DNA from: Halichoerus grypus
Lineage: Eukaryota; Chordata; Mammalia; Carnivora; Phocidae
DNA length: 64,000 nt
Direction: 5' to 3'
Assembly (NCBI RefSeq): GCF_964656455.1
Contig: NC_135722.1
Location: 50,176,628-50,240,627 of the forward strand
This document shows positions 1 through 11,275 of this stretch, piece by piece. The notes under the pieces were generated by a model. The model searched no databases. It was not told where the DNA came from and was given only the letters and a program-made list of their open reading frames with translations. The first letter of the stretch is position 1. Each line of letters starts with the position of its first letter. The position numbers were made by a program, and so were the translations under genes.

Positions 1-798
1 TTAGCAAAGAGACAGCTGCTTTCTCACACTCATTCACTTCCTTGATTTCCTGCCCAGAGAGTGGCAGTATGGGAGTATTACTGAGACCCAGGGAGACAGA
101 CAAATTAGGCAGACAAAACTGAGATGCAGGAGTGAGATGAGCTATAGGTTGGTGTCTACCCCTTAGCCTTAGACACAAGGTTAGCAGAATCAGGAGTTAT
201 TTCTAAGAAGCAGAGACAGAGGGGTAGGAAGTAGAGTGATCCTCTAAAAGAAAAGCTTGTCTGCGACATGAAATGACATTTTCCTGAGTGACCACAGAGT
301 CTAAGTGTTAGAATTAGAAGTAGCCATTGAACTTGCCCAAATCCCTCTAGGAAGTATTCTCCAAGAACAACTACAAGCAGGCCATTTGTTAAATTTCCAA
401 CTCCCCTCTACCCTAGACAGCTGCTTTTTGAACTGGTCAGGAAAAACAATCCTCACCAAATCTGATAATGGATACTCTGAAGACCTTTAAATAAGAAGAC
501 CTTAGAAGAGTTACCTCACTAAGACCTCCCCAGTCGACAGGCTAAAGGTAATCTTTCCCTGGCAGATAACTCCTGGCTTCACTATTTTGGATTTTCTTTT
601 ACGTCCAGGTCCCTCCCTTCAACTTATTCTAACTCTCTCTCTGATTCCTATTCTGCCCTACGCCCTTTAAAATGTGAGGCACAAACTGATTCCAAAGAGA
701 GTCCATCTTGAGCTAAAAGAAGGTGGGGCACAAAGACTTTTGATATTTCTATCATTTGTCATTCAATCTTCACCCATTTCAAGCTATCTCAGCTTTAA
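1..798. other. Intergenic, nothing recognised
   Basis: No gene, RNA or clear repeat is recognised here. Open frames are short (about 60 codons), without homology I can see. The stretch ends at the target-site duplication of the first Can-SINE. Confidence 0.5.
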
Positions 799-810
799 AA
801 AACTGCCTGA

Positions 811-1018
811 GGGGCCCCTGGGTGGCTCAGTCGTTAAGCGTCTGCCTTCGGCTCAGGTCGTGATCCCAGGGTCCTGGAATCGAGCCCCATATGGGGCTCC
901 CTGCTCAGCGGGAAGCCTACTTCTCCCTCTCTCACTCCTGCTTGTGTTCCTTCTCTCGCTTTGTCTCTCTCTGTCAAATAAATAAATAAAATCTTAAAAA
1001 AAAAAAAGAAAAGAAAAG
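811..1018 (+). mobile_element. Can-SINE (tRNA-derived), full length
   Basis: The head carries the A-box-containing 'cctgggtggctcag' and a B-box-like 'gggatcgagcc'-type stretch. The body ends in a CT-rich tract, then AAATA repeats and poly(A). An 11-bp target-site duplication (aaaactgcctg) lies at 799-809 and 1019-1029, so this is an intact target-primed insertion. The tRNA-like part is a SINE promoter relic, not a tRNA gene. Confidence 0.93.
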
Positions 1019-1059
1019 AAAACTGCCTGGATGTATTAACCTAAATGCTTCCAGATTTT

Positions 1060-1270
1060 CAGAATGTTCCTTGGAGCTCCAGAGATTTAAGTTTGAATTC
1101 CAGCTCTGTCAATGATTGACGGTATGACTTTATGCACATTATCAAATTCTGTAAGCCTCTCTCCTCATTTGCAAATCAAGGTAATACTACTAACTTGCAA
1201 GGTTTTTCTAAGGTCTAAATGGTATTTCTTTTGTAATGCTCCTAGTACAGCATCTGGCAAACAGTAGATG
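1060..1270 (+). repeat. MIR SINE, old
   Basis: The order of motifs matches a mammalian-wide interspersed repeat: 'gaattccagctctg', a T-rich tract, 'cctcatttgcaaa', a run of AATA-type codons, then an 'agtacagcatctggcaaacagtag'-like tail. It is strongly diverged. Confidence 0.7.
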
Positions 1271-1734
1271 CATCAGGTATTATAAATAAACTTTTATATT
1301 ATTAAATAATGTATATTCTTTCTTCATTACCCTACTTCGTTTTCATGTCAAAACATTTTCTGCCTTAAGTTTTCTGATTTATATTGTTAACCACCATGTA
1401 GCTTGCCTGTCCCTGACAGGTAAGTTTATCACAGCTCTTCTGAATTCACTTTGATGAATGATGTGGTGACCACTGATCACGGCCAAAGCAGAAGCTGAGG
1501 AACAACACACAGGAGCCAAGCTGACCTTCAAGTGGAGAGTGAGTTAATGACACTGGCTACAAATTTCACTGGTATTTGGAGTGAGGAAAAAGTGTCTACA
1601 TATATATTTGTGTGTATGTCTCTAGTAAGTTTATTAATTTAGCTAAAGAGTAAGCACTTTTTTGGGAGGTCTATTAAGCCCTTGATTTTATGCTCGCTGC
1701 TTCTAGTTGACAGTGAATTGTCCTCTATGCAGGA
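1271..1734. other. Intergenic, nothing recognised
   Basis: AT-rich, non-coding; no repeat or gene recognised. Confidence 0.4.
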
Positions 1735-1890
1735 CGAAAGTGTAATGGTTGTTGAGATCCTGGAATCTAGAGAAAAATCAGATCTTGGTTCAAATCCCAT
1801 TTTGGCTCTTTCTTATATCTTCGATCTTAGAAATATTAATTTTCTCTAAACTTCTGTTTCGTCATCTATAGTATGGTACTATTAATAGAA
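1735..1890 (+). repeat. MIR SINE fragment
   Basis: Contains 'ggttcaaatcccattttggctc', then a T/C-rich part and 'cttctgtttcgtcatc', in MIR order. Diverged and short. Confidence 0.6.
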
Positions 1891-1949
1891 CTTTATTCAC
1901 AAGATTTTTTTAAATAGACACCAAGTTAGTAACAGCTAACTAAATAAAT

Positions 1950-2200
1950 TTAACTTTTATTCATGCATAAAAAAAGTGCTGAGTGCCTACTGTGTACCCA
2001 GGCACATTCTAAGCACTGTCTTTACAGAAGTAAACAAAGCAAAACCTCTGCCCTTTTTGAGCTCACATTCTAGTGGAATTATTAACTGAAAGTGGGCAGA
2101 TTAGTGTTCTGAAAGTCAGGAGGCTTAAACTGACATAAGACCTCTGCCCAGTGACTGTACTTTCCTGAGCCTTCATTTCCTAATCTAGAGAAGAATAAGT
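1950..2200 (+). repeat. Ancient mammalian repeat, family not fixed
   Basis: The segment 'gagtgcctactgtgtacccaggcac' followed by 'gagctcacattctagtgg' is a familiar ancient mammalian repeat consensus that I cannot assign to a named family by eye. A MIR-like 'cctgagccttcatttcctaatc' follows. Confidence 0.4.
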
Positions 2201-2544
2201 CCTACCAGCATTATTGCCTTCTATTCTGTGGACTGTCATGGACTCTGTCTTGCAACTGGGGGTGTAGCCATGGTTGATGATGCTTCAGTCTTTCCTCCCA
2301 CCTAGGTTCATAGCAGTTGAATTCTAGATCTCTAGGGAATGCAGGTTGCTGACTAATAGGAGAATCAGAGCTTTGATACGACACTTCAACAGTCAAGAAT
2401 AACTTTACAAATAGTCATTCATTCACTCTCCAGTTCTTACTGGAATTATGTGAGCTGAGTAGTACATATGAGCTGTCTGGATCAAGCTAGGCTTCCATAA
2501 CTGGAAGATCAGATGAGAAGGTGAGTGAAGGACTCATCTGTGTC

Positions 2545-2581
2545 TATAACACAAAGGTGAAGAAAGAAAGAAAGAAAGAAA

Positions 2582-2628
<47 letters not shown>

Positions 2629-2800
2629 GAGAAAAAAGAAAAGAAAAGAAAAGAGGAATGAAAGAAAGGAAGGAAAGAGGAAGGAAAGAAAGAAAGGGGG
2701 AGGAGGGAAGGTAGAGAGGGAGAGGGAGGGAGTAAGGAAGGAAGGAGGTAAAAGAATAGCAAAGGAAGTAAAGGAAGAGAAGGGAAAGGAAGAGAAGATG
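2545..2800 (+). repeat. Polypurine (GAAA)n/(GGAA)n microsatellite
   Basis: About 250 bases of almost pure purine on the plus strand, starting with perfect GAAA units and grading into GGAA/GGGA. The long open frames on the opposite strand (Ser/Leu/Phe-rich) arise only from the repeat and are not genes. Confidence 0.95.
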
Positions 2801-3081
2801 AAACAAAGGTTGGAACATTAATGAGAGTCCTGGCAGAAGAAAGGCGAGTGAGGAGTGTTTGCTTAAAGATCTCCTCAAAAGGGGTAGGCAAAGTTAGGTA
2901 TAACCAACAAGAATAGTGAAGATTCTCAGACCTCTTAGTTTGAAGGAGAAAGAAAGAAAAAAAAAATTCTAAAACAATGTTCAGAGGGATTAAGGGGCCA
3001 GAAGGAAATGACCTCTGGAAGAGCTGTACAGTTCTGGGTCTAGTTGATTCTAATGTTTTGTTTGGCTTCTAATTTCTTCCC
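2801..3081. other. OR51G2-like upstream region
   Basis: Purine-rich flank of the microsatellite, then unique sequence leading to a candidate splice acceptor. No coding content recognised. Confidence 0.4.
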
Positions 3082-3083
3082 AG
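3062..3083 (+). promoter_or_regulatory. Candidate 3' splice site for OR51G2-like exon
   Basis: A pyrimidine-rich stretch runs into 'cttcccag', with AG at 3082-3083, 74 bases before the ATG at 3158. OR genes normally have 5' non-coding exons spliced to a single coding exon, so the placement fits. This is inference; no transcript data. Confidence 0.45.
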
Positions 3084-3157
3084 GTACAACCCCTAGCTTT
3101 TTCTGAATTCATTTTAAGAATTTGGGGAATCCAACTTTCCTCTTCCCTCCACACACA

Positions 3158-4098
3158 ATGACTTTGGGATCCCTGGAAAGCAGCAGCAACATTTCCTCCA
3201 CCTTTCTGCTCAGCGGCATTCCTGGGCTGGAGCACATGCACATCTGGATCTCCATCCCATTGTGCTGTATATACCTGGCTTCCATCCTGGGCAACTGTAC
3301 AATCTTTTTTATCATTAAAACAGAGCCCTCGCTCCATGAGCCTATGTACCTCTTCTTATCCATGCTGGCTGTGACTGACCTGGGTCTGTCTCTTTGCACC
3401 CTCCCTACAGTGCTAGGCATCTTTTGGATTGGGGCACGAGATATTGGTCATGATGCCTGTTTTGCCCAGCTCTTTTTCATTCACTGCTTGTCCTTCCTGG
3501 AGTCCTCTGTGCTACTGTCCATGGCCTTTGACCGCTTTGTGGCCATTTGTCGCCCCTTGCACTATGCTTCCATTCTCACCAACACGGTCATTGGCAGGAT
3601 TGGCCTAGCTTCCCTGGGCCGCAGCGTAGCACTCATTTTCCCATTGCCTTTTATGCCAAAAGATTCCCCTACTGTGGTTCCCCAGTTCTCTCACATTCCT
3701 ATTGTCTCCACCAGGAAGTGATGAAATTGGCCTGTGCCAACATCAAAGCCAACAGTGTCTATGGCATGTTTGTCATTGTTTCAACAGTGGGTATAGACTC
3801 ACTGCTCATTCTCGTCTCCTATGCCCTGATCCTGCATACTGTGCTATCCATTGCATCCAGGGCTGAGAGATTCAAAGCTCTTAACACCTGTGTTTCCCAC
3901 ATATGTGTTGTGCTCCTCTTCTACACTCCCATGATTGGCTTATCCATTATCCACCGCTTTGGGAAGCAGACACCTCATCCGGTCCAGGTGATCATGGGCT
4001 TTGTGTACCTTCTATTCCCTCCCCTGATGAACCCCATCGTTTACAGTGTGAAGACCAAACAGATCCGAGATCGTATAACCCATGCCTTTTGTTGTTAG
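3158..4098 (+). pseudogene. OR51G2: OR51G2-like olfactory receptor, one frameshift
   Basis: Class I olfactory receptor of the OR51 group, a seven-transmembrane GPCR that would act on sensory cilia. I start it at ATG 3158 (MTLGSLESS), as in OR51G2; frame upstream is open but lacks homology. Visible motifs: IPGLEHMHIW, GNCTI (TM1), LHEPMYLFL (TM2), MAFDRFVAIC (TM3/DRY site, here DRF), SHSYCLHQEVMKLAC (ECL2), KALNTCVSHIC (TM6) and PPLMNPIVYSVKTKQIR (TM7). One base is missing near 3655-3657: the frame leaves PLPFM and homology resumes one frame over at KRFPYCGS. There is no other break. The span is 941 bases; restoring the base count gives 314 codons, the family length. The shift falls between TM4 and TM5, so the predicted product loses TM5-TM7. 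A very recent loss or a sequencing error are both possible. Confidence 0.88.
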
Positions 4099-4890
4099 CT
4101 GGGTCTTGTCTTAGAGGCATTAATTCATTAAGTGTACCCTTACTCCTCTATCCTTTATAATATCCAATGTGCATGGAATGGAGGAGACTGTTATTTATTT
4201 ACTCAACAAATACATAAAGGAATGATCAAGAAGTCACAGCTCTTGCAGAATTATCTCTGCTCTGATGGAGGGGAAACACAATGCAGTATGATATGGGAGT
4301 TTTCATTTTCCAAAAATTGCCACAGGGGTATTTCTAATCCTACATTCTCCTCCAGAAACTTGTCACTCCCCCTCATCAAGAGATGAAGTCCATTTTTTCT
4401 CTCCTTGTAACTGTGTAGGCCTTTCTACAGTCATGTGTTACTTGTGTTGCTCAAAGTAAAAATAAGTTGATATAGGAGCAAAAAGAGAAATATTTTCTTC
4501 TAGCTGGGAGAACAGAGTGTCAGGAAAGATTTCCTTGAGTTGACACAGTAGCCAGCCATAAGGAACATATTGGAGTGTGGCAGTCAGACTGGAAAATTAT
4601 GGTCTTATCTGAAGGAATAGAATCTGCAAAGCTGAGGCAGAGGTGAGAGAGAGAACAATGCATCCAAAGAGATATCTTAAGTTGTTTTTGTCGTCATTGT
4701 CCTCTAGCATGTCAGGGAAAAGTAGAGAACAGGGGGGTGGAGGAAGGGGAGGTGGTAAGTAGAAAGAGGTTGAGGCTCTGGCCATATCAGAAAGGTCATA
4801 AACCAATGAACCAAAAATAGATAATTCCTTATACCCTTTTATCTGTCCATTACAATTTTGCCACCACTTTGCCCAAGAAAAAAAAATATC
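4099..4890. other. Intergenic, nothing recognised
   Basis: 3' flank of the OR51G2-like gene. Short open frames only; no repeat recognised with confidence. Confidence 0.4.
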
Positions 4891-4892
4891 TT

Positions 4893-5670
4893 TCAAGACC
4901 TAAATGTGAGACTTGAAACCATAAAAATCCTAGAAGACAGCACAGGCAGTAATTTCTCTGACATCAGCCACAGCAACATTTTTCTAGATATGCCTCCTGA
5001 GGCAAGGGAAATAAAAACAAAAATAAACTATTGGGACTACATCAAAATAAAAAGCTTCTGCATAGTGAATGAAACAATCAACAAAATTAAAAGGCAACCT
5101 ACTGAATGAGAGAAGATATTTGAAAATGACATATCTGATACAGGTTAGTATCCAAATTATATAAAGAACTGTTGCAAATCAACACCCAAAAACCAAATAA
5201 TCCAATTAAAAATGGGCAGAAGACATGAACAGACATTTCTCCAAAGAAGACATACAGAGGGCCAATAGACACATGAAAAGATGCTCAACATCATCCATCG
5301 TCAGGGAAATGCAAATCAAAACTACAATGAGATATCACCTCACACTTGTCAGAATGGTTAAAATAAAAAATACAAGAAACAACAAGTGTTGGCAAGAATA
5401 TGGAGAAACAGGAACCCTCTTACATTGTTGGTAGGAATGCAAACTGGTGCAGCCACTGTGGAAAACAGTATGGAGGTTCCTCAAAAAGTTAAAAAGGGAA
5501 GTATTCTATAATCCAGTAATTGCACTACTGGGTATTTACCCCCGATATACAAAATCACTAATACAAAGGGATACGTGCACCCTTATGTTTATGACCACAT
5601 TATTTACAATAGTCAAATTATAGAAACAGCTCAAGTGTCCATCAATAGATGAATGGATAAAGAAGATGTA

Positions 5671-5714
<44 letters not shown>

Positions 5715-6140
5715 ACACACACAATGGAATATTATTCGTCCATAAAAAATAAAATCTTGCCATTTGCAACAACATGAATGGAGCTAGAGAGTACAATGTT
5801 AAGTGAAATAAGACAGTCAGAGAAAGACTAATTCCATATTATTTTATTCATACGCAGAATTTAAAACACAAAACAAACAAAACAAAGCAAATGGGAAAAA
5901 AAGAAGAGAGAGAGACAAACCAAGAAACAGGCTCTTAACTATAGAAAACAAACTGATGGTTACCAGAGGGGAGATGGGTGGGGGGATGGGTTAAATAGGT
6001 GATGGGGACTAAGAGTACACTTATTGTGATGTGCATTGAATAATGTATAGAACTGTTGAATCACTATATTGTACACCTGAAACTAATATAACACTGTATG
6101 TTAACTATACTGGAATTAAAATAAAAACTTAATAAAAAAT
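4893..6140 (+). mobile_element. LINE-1, 5'-truncated, ORF2 end plus 3' UTR
   Basis: Starts inside the ORF2 C-terminal region ('gacctaaatgtgagacttgaaacc') and runs through the Cys-rich end ([15 protein letters not shown], 5389-5434) and the 'gaatggataaagaagatg' stretch to a 3' UTR ending in 'gaattaaaataaaaac' and poly(A). Reading frames are broken by stops, as expected for an old copy. A degenerate target duplication (aatatctttcaag / aattatcttttgag) flanks it. Confidence 0.9.
5671..5725 (+). repeat. (CA)n microsatellite inside L1
   Basis: About 27 CA units with one interruption (cat), expanded from the short AT/CA stretch normally found at this point of the L1 3' region. Likely length-polymorphic. 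Confidence 0.97.
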
Positions 6141-6719
6141 TATCTTTTGAGTAATATATGTCAATATAGTATTTGTAATTTTGTCTTGGAGGTATCTTTG
6201 AGGAAAGCAAGTCTGGATAAAATGCTATTAAGTAGGGTTTGAACATCTAGGGGGCAGATTGAGGATGTCATGTTCCTGCACAGCACAGGATCAAGAAAGG
6301 GAGTAGCAGAGGGCTAAAGATAAAACCTCTATTACAGGGTTTATGTGGAGTGAGTTCTCATTTGAAGTTGGACTTAATCTGAGGCTATCTGGCACACCTG
6401 ACATTTAACTCTTGACAGGTTATGCCTTCCCAACCAGTGTCTCATTCTGTCTGACATAAGAAAGCTGTTTCTGCAATGATGGGGTATATGTGAACCTTGA
6501 GTGTTATATGAGGAAGATCCAAGGGTACTTATGCAAAACAAATAGAATAAAATAGAATATATGTGTGAGTGTCATGGGTGGTTTGCATTTTGGGTGTCTG
6601 GGTACACACAAAACTTCAGGAAAACCATAAAGCCACATGCCTCTATTTCTATCGGTACTACTTTAAGTTTAATATTATCTATCACTTGAACTACTGTGTC
6701 TCTTCTGTTTTCCCACCTT
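6141..6719. other. Intergenic, nothing recognised
   Basis: AT-rich unique sequence; no feature I can support. Confidence 0.4.
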
Positions 6720-7165
6720 CCAGTCTTTTCAGCTTTATTGAGGTATACTTGACAAATAAAACTTGTATATATTTAAGGTGTACAATATGATGTTTTGATA
6801 TATGAATTGTGAAATGATTATACAATAGTCCATAATTGTGTGTGTGTGATAAGAACACTTAAAATCAATTCTCTTGGGGCACCTGGGTGGCTCAGTTAGG
6901 GAAGTATCTGACTCTTGGATTAGTCTCAGGTCATGAGCTCAGGGTTGTGGGATCCGGCCCCACATTGGGCTCTGTGCTCCACGTGGAGTCTGCTGGAGAT
7001 CCTCTCTCTCCCTCTGCCCCTACCCCTGCTCATGCTCTCTCTCTCTGTCTCTAAATAAATAAATAAAATCTTAAAAAAAAAAAAGATCAACTCTCTTGGC
7101 AAATGTTAAGCATACAATACAGTATCATTAATTATAGTCACCATGCCATATATTAGATCTCCAGG
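6720..7165 (-). repeat. Ancient L1 3' UTR fragment, split by a Can-SINE
   Basis: 'tttattgaggtatacttgac', 'aaggtgtacaatatgatg' and, after the SINE, 'cagtatcattaattatagtc' and 'attagatctccagga' are the antisense 3' UTR of an older L1 subfamily. The Can-SINE at 6876-7083 interrupts it. Confidence 0.75.
6876..7083 (+). mobile_element. Can-SINE, diverged copy
   Basis: Typical head and a CT-rich, (AAATA)n, poly(A) end. Flanks repeat imperfectly (aatcaattctctt / gatcaactctctt), with two mismatches, so it is older than the copy at 811. Inserted into an ancient L1 3' UTR. Confidence 0.9.
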
Positions 7166-7319
7166 AAGGAAAGAATGAAGATTACTTCCTGGTTTGAGTT
7201 TGGAAGAATTAAGTGTATGAGACTTCTACTTAGTGAGATAAAGAATACTTTATAAGGAACAGGCTTAAAGGGAGGAATTAATTAATTGCATTTTTAAGAT
7301 ATTGAGCTCTAGTTGTCTA

Positions 7320-7585
7320 TGTAACACAGAGAGTGTGTAGTGGTTAAGAACTCCAACTCAGGAATAAATCGGCCTGAGATGAATCCAAATTACATCACTT
7401 ACTAGCTGTGTGTCCAGGAAAGTTTTTTTTTAACCCCTACAAGCTCCTACTTTCTCATCTGTCAAATAAGGATAGATAATAATACCTCTTAATGGGTTAA
7501 CAGAGGAATAAATGAAATAAGGTACCTTATGTAAAGCATTTGGTACAATATATGGTACTTAGTAAATGATCAATAATTGTGAAGT
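7320..7585 (+). repeat. MIR SINE, nearly full length
   Basis: 'gtagtggttaagaactccaac', 'cacttactagctgtgtgtcc', 'ctcatctgtcaaataaggat' and 'gtaaagcatttggtacaatat' occur in MIR order. A good, long MIR copy. Confidence 0.85.
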
Positions 7586-7984
7586 ACTTTATTATTGTCA
7601 TGATTCTCATTAAAAAGTAGAATCAATTAGGCATTTGGATCTATGGCCCTGGAGTCTGGAAGAGAAGGCAATGCTGTGGAAATAAATTCATGACCTGGAG
7701 TTATATATTAAACCTATAATAAGGCAAGACTATTCTCATTTACCTCTCTCAAAGAAAATTCAGAACTGGAGTCATAAACTCAAATCCCTGTGAAGGTCAC
7801 CTAGTAAGATAAATGAATGAGGAAAAATTGTGGAAGACAAATAGCAAGTGGTAGGGTCTGATCTCCTGGAAACCCTGTCTTAAGGGACATGACTACTTGG
7901 CTCCAGAATACTGGGCTGATAGTACTAGATGTGCTGACTTTTAAAAAGAAAATAAAAATCTGGTCCTCTGCCCTTTTTAAAATC
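7586..7984. other. Intergenic, nothing recognised
   Basis: No gene or repeat recognised. Confidence 0.4.
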
Positions 7985-8505
7985 AGATTATTCAGGGGGT
8001 TTTCTTGAGGCTGAGTTGTATAAATTCTTTATGTATTTAGGATATTAATCCCTTATCAGACACATCATTTGTAAGTATCTTCTCCCATTTAGTAGGTTGT
8101 TTTTTTGTTTTGTTGATGGTTTCCTTTGCTATGCAAAAGCTTTTTATTTTGATGAGGTTCCAATAGTTTATTTTTGCTTTTGTTTCCCTTACCTGAGAAG
8201 ACACCTAGAAAAATGCTTCTACAGCTGATGTCAAAGAAATTTCAGTCTATGTTTTCTTCTAGTTATATGGTTTCAGGTCTCACATTTAAGTCTTTAATTC
8301 ATTTTGAGTTTATGGTGTAAGAATGTGGTCCAGTTTCATTCTTTTGCATGTAGTTGTCCAGTTTTCCCACCATTTATTGAAGAGACTGTCTTTTCCCCAT
8401 TGTATATTCTTGCCTCCTTTGTCACAGATAATTGACCATAAATCACTATGTTGTACACTTGAAACTAATATAATGTTGTGTGTCAACTATACTAAAAAAA
8501 ATTAT
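7985..8505. mobile_element. LINE-1 with 5' inversion (twin priming)
   Basis: Bases ~7985-8440 are L1 ORF2 in antisense (complement of the stretch encoding ..LIFDK.. back to ..GLVSKIYKE..). From ~8443 to 8505 the sequence switches to the sense 3' terminus ('gttgtacacttgaaactaat' then 'ctatactaaaaaaaatt'). An inverted 5' part joined to a sense 3' end is the classic product of twin-primed L1 insertion. Confidence 0.8.
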
Positions 8506-8652
8506 AGGATTAGAAATAATCAAGTATATTATTGTATATGAATAGCACAAAGTCAAAATGTTGCTTTGGAAGAATATTTGATAAAACATGAAAATAAATT
8601 CTTTACAATGTAACATAAAAAATATCCAGATTCTTATGTAAAATATCATGGG

Positions 8653-8850
8653 TTTTTTTAAAAGATTTTATTTATTTATTTGACAGAAAGAGACACAGCG
8701 AAAGAGGGAACACAAGCAGGGGGAGTGGGAGAGGGAGAAGCAGGCTTCCCGCAGAGCAGGGAGCCCGATGTGGGGCTCGATCCCAGGACCCTGGGATCAT
8801 GACCTGAGCCGAAGGCAGACGCTTAACGACTGAGCCACCCAGGCGCCCCT
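8653..8850 (-). mobile_element. Can-SINE, full length
   Basis: Antisense copy: T-rich start (AAGATTTTATTTATTTATT), GAGA/CAGGGGGAGTGGGAG middle, and the complement of the tRNA-like head at the right end (gagccacccaggcgcccc). Flanks aaaatatcatgg / aaaatttcatga form a degenerate target duplication. Confidence 0.93.
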
Positions 8851-10468
8851 AAAATTTCATGATTTTTAAAGATTGAGAACTAGTTCAGTTTTTAAATAAT
8901 TCACAGTTATATGGATGAAATAAAGCCTTATTCTGTAAGCTTTGTCCTGTGGACCAACACTTTGCACATCTGGCCTACCAGCATCCCTCAAACAGCCAAT
9001 TTCTCTCATTTGTTCTTTTTCATTTATATCCTGGACAATGATGTAACATAAGGCTTTAGACCAAAGGCAAGTGGCCCCAAAGAGACCTGACCCCAGTCCT
9101 CAGGCCTGCAATTTTAGTAATCACTCAATTTCTCTAAGCCATAAATTTTGGACAAGAGTAATATCTATTTCAGATATTTACAACAAAGATCAAATGAGAT
9201 ATTGTGCATAATATATTTGGTACAGTATGGACAAATAATACATCATCAATTAAGTGTATACAATATATTTGCCTCTCAGATATATGACCTAATCTCTCCA
9301 AAGCACTAAATTAATCTATCGAAGATCTTATTCCCTCCTACCAATCTGACCACACATGAAAGAGGGTGAAATCCCAACACCTTCCTTCCCTCATTGTTCA
9401 TGGCTTCAATTCTTCCAGCTACCACACCCAGGACCAACCCTACAGTGCCCTCACCTTTGGAAGTCTAGAAAAGAGGCTTAGGTCCGACATGTTCTTTAAC
9501 CCAAAAAAAGTAATTCTCTTTTCTTCCAATTTCTCCCTTCTTTTACTCCATTGGATTTTTTTTCAGAATTTTTGGGGGCTTATAATAATATCTACTTTAA
9601 TAAGTTGAAGTTAAGACTCAAAACAAATGACTGTATGGAAATATTCTGAACTTCATTTATAACCATTTCAGTTATCATTTGTTGTGTGGCCTTAAGAAAG
9701 GTATTGCATTTTTATGGGCTCTGGTTCTTTATTTGCAAATCAGAAACTTGTAATCAATGAATTCCATGGCTCCTTCCCATTTGTAAGAGTCTTTGTTCTC
9801 TGGCTATTGTCTGTTTATCCTTGCCTGAGTTTTCATCAGGCTTACAGCAAAGAGGTCCAGCTCTTTTCAGCCTCTTGACCCAAGGTAAGGCAGAAAAAGA
9901 CACAACAGCCAGATCGTGGCTGGGGGGGTGGGGATTCTTTAGGGCCATGGACTTTGTTCTTTACCCCAGTTGTAGTAAGAAAGAATAGGAGTGTTTTAAG
10001 TGAGTGGATAACATAAGGTGTTTTACGAAAGGTCACTCTGGCTGCAAAGTGGAGAATAAACTGGAGGGTGAGACAAAAGGAAGGGTCCAAATTAGGAGCC
10101 GATAAAAAAGTTCTTGCATAGGAGGATGGCGATTTGGATGGGAATTATGGCAAAAGAGATAGATCAGGAAAAATTGATAGATGGTTGGGAGAAAAACTTC
10201 TATAGGTCTTCATGTCAGTTTGGATGTGGTAAATAGTGAGATAGTGGACACTGGTGTAAGAATAGATTTGAGTTGAGAGAAATAATAGGGGAGGCAGTTC
10301 TTCACCTTTCGTAAAGCAGACAGCAAAGTTCTGGTAGACATTATAGCCTTTTCTTTAGGCTTGGCATGATTGTAGGACAGGAACTGCCTGAGGAAGGGGT
10401 CACAATGCTCTAATCTGTAGTGATTGACACGGTATAATTTCAGGCCTCTGTCCACAGAGATGTTCAGG
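8851..10468. other. Intergenic; a MIR-like piece near 9110-9240
   Basis: Mostly unique. 'cactcaatttctctaagcc' through 'caaatgagatattgtgc' (9120-9205) looks like the 3' half of a MIR. The short open frames here show no recognisable protein. Confidence 0.4.
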
Positions 10469-10880
10469 ATTTTTTTTTTAAATAATTTATTTCTTGGGGC
10501 CCTTGGGTGGCTCAGTCGTTAAGCGTCTGCCTTCGGCTCAGGTCATGATCCCGGAGTCCTGGGATCGAGCCCTGCACGGTGCTCCCTGCTCTGCGGGAAG
10601 CCTGCTTCTCCCTCTCCCACTCCCCCTGCTTGTGTTCTCTCTCTCACTGTGTCTCTCTCTCTCAAATAAATAAATAAAATCTTTTAAAAAGAATTTATTT
10701 CTTTATTTGAGAGAGAGAGAGAACACACACGTGGGGAGGGGAGGAGGGAGAAGGAGAGAGAAATTTTAGCAGACTCATTGCTGAACCCAATGCAGAGTTT
10801 GATCTCAGGACCCTGAGATCACGACCTGAGCTGAAACCAAGAGTTGGATGCTTAAACAACTGCACCACCCAGAGGCCCCA
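10469..10880 (-). mobile_element. Can-SINE, old copy split by a younger one
   Basis: The antisense SINE body and head lie at 10690-10880 (ending caccacccagaggcccc). Its T-rich tail continues on the left at 10469-10495. A plus-strand Can-SINE (10496-10689) sits between them. Confidence 0.8.
10496..10689 (+). mobile_element. Can-SINE nested in another Can-SINE's A-tail
   Basis: Full-length plus-strand copy with near-consensus head. Target duplication aataatttatttctt / agaatttatttcttt lies in the T-rich (A-tail complement) part of the older minus-strand SINE. Confidence 0.9.
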
Positions 10881-11275
10881 AAATGCTCAGGGGTTTAAGC
10901 TTAGGAAATGAGCAGCAATTTTATTCAATGATGGTCACTCATGAACTCACAAACTTATCAACAAATATTGAGTGCTTCATTGTCCAAGTATGTGTTAAGC
11001 AACTTGGATGCAAAAATAAGTAAGTCTTACAAACATTTGTAGATCACAGGATTTACACTTTGGCAACAGCAAACAACCTTAAAACAAGTAAGAGTTAATG
11101 CTTGTTGAAATTATGTTGTAGAAATCAGTACACCGTGAGAGGGAACAAAATTCAGACATGAATTTATTATACTTGGAGCAGAAGGGCGCCAGCCAAGTAT
11201 TAATAGAGGAAGTATATTGCTACCGAATTGTTAAATGGGACAGATTCAAAGAGTTGAAGAAATGTATTTTTCTTA
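10881..11275. other. Intergenic; possible ancient repeat at 10960-11110
   Basis: 'caaatattgagtgcttcattg' followed by 'gatgcaaaaataagtaag' resembles the same unassigned ancient mammalian repeat as near 1950. No gene. Confidence 0.35.

Noticed and set aside
811..885. tRNA-like sequences at SINE heads as possible tRNA genes
   Set aside because: They are parts of Can-SINEs with A-tails and target duplications, and the cloverleaf is not maintained.
2534..2891. Two 114-115 codon open frames on the minus strand
   Set aside because: They are Ser/Leu/Phe-rich readings of the GAAA/GGAA tract with no start context or homology.
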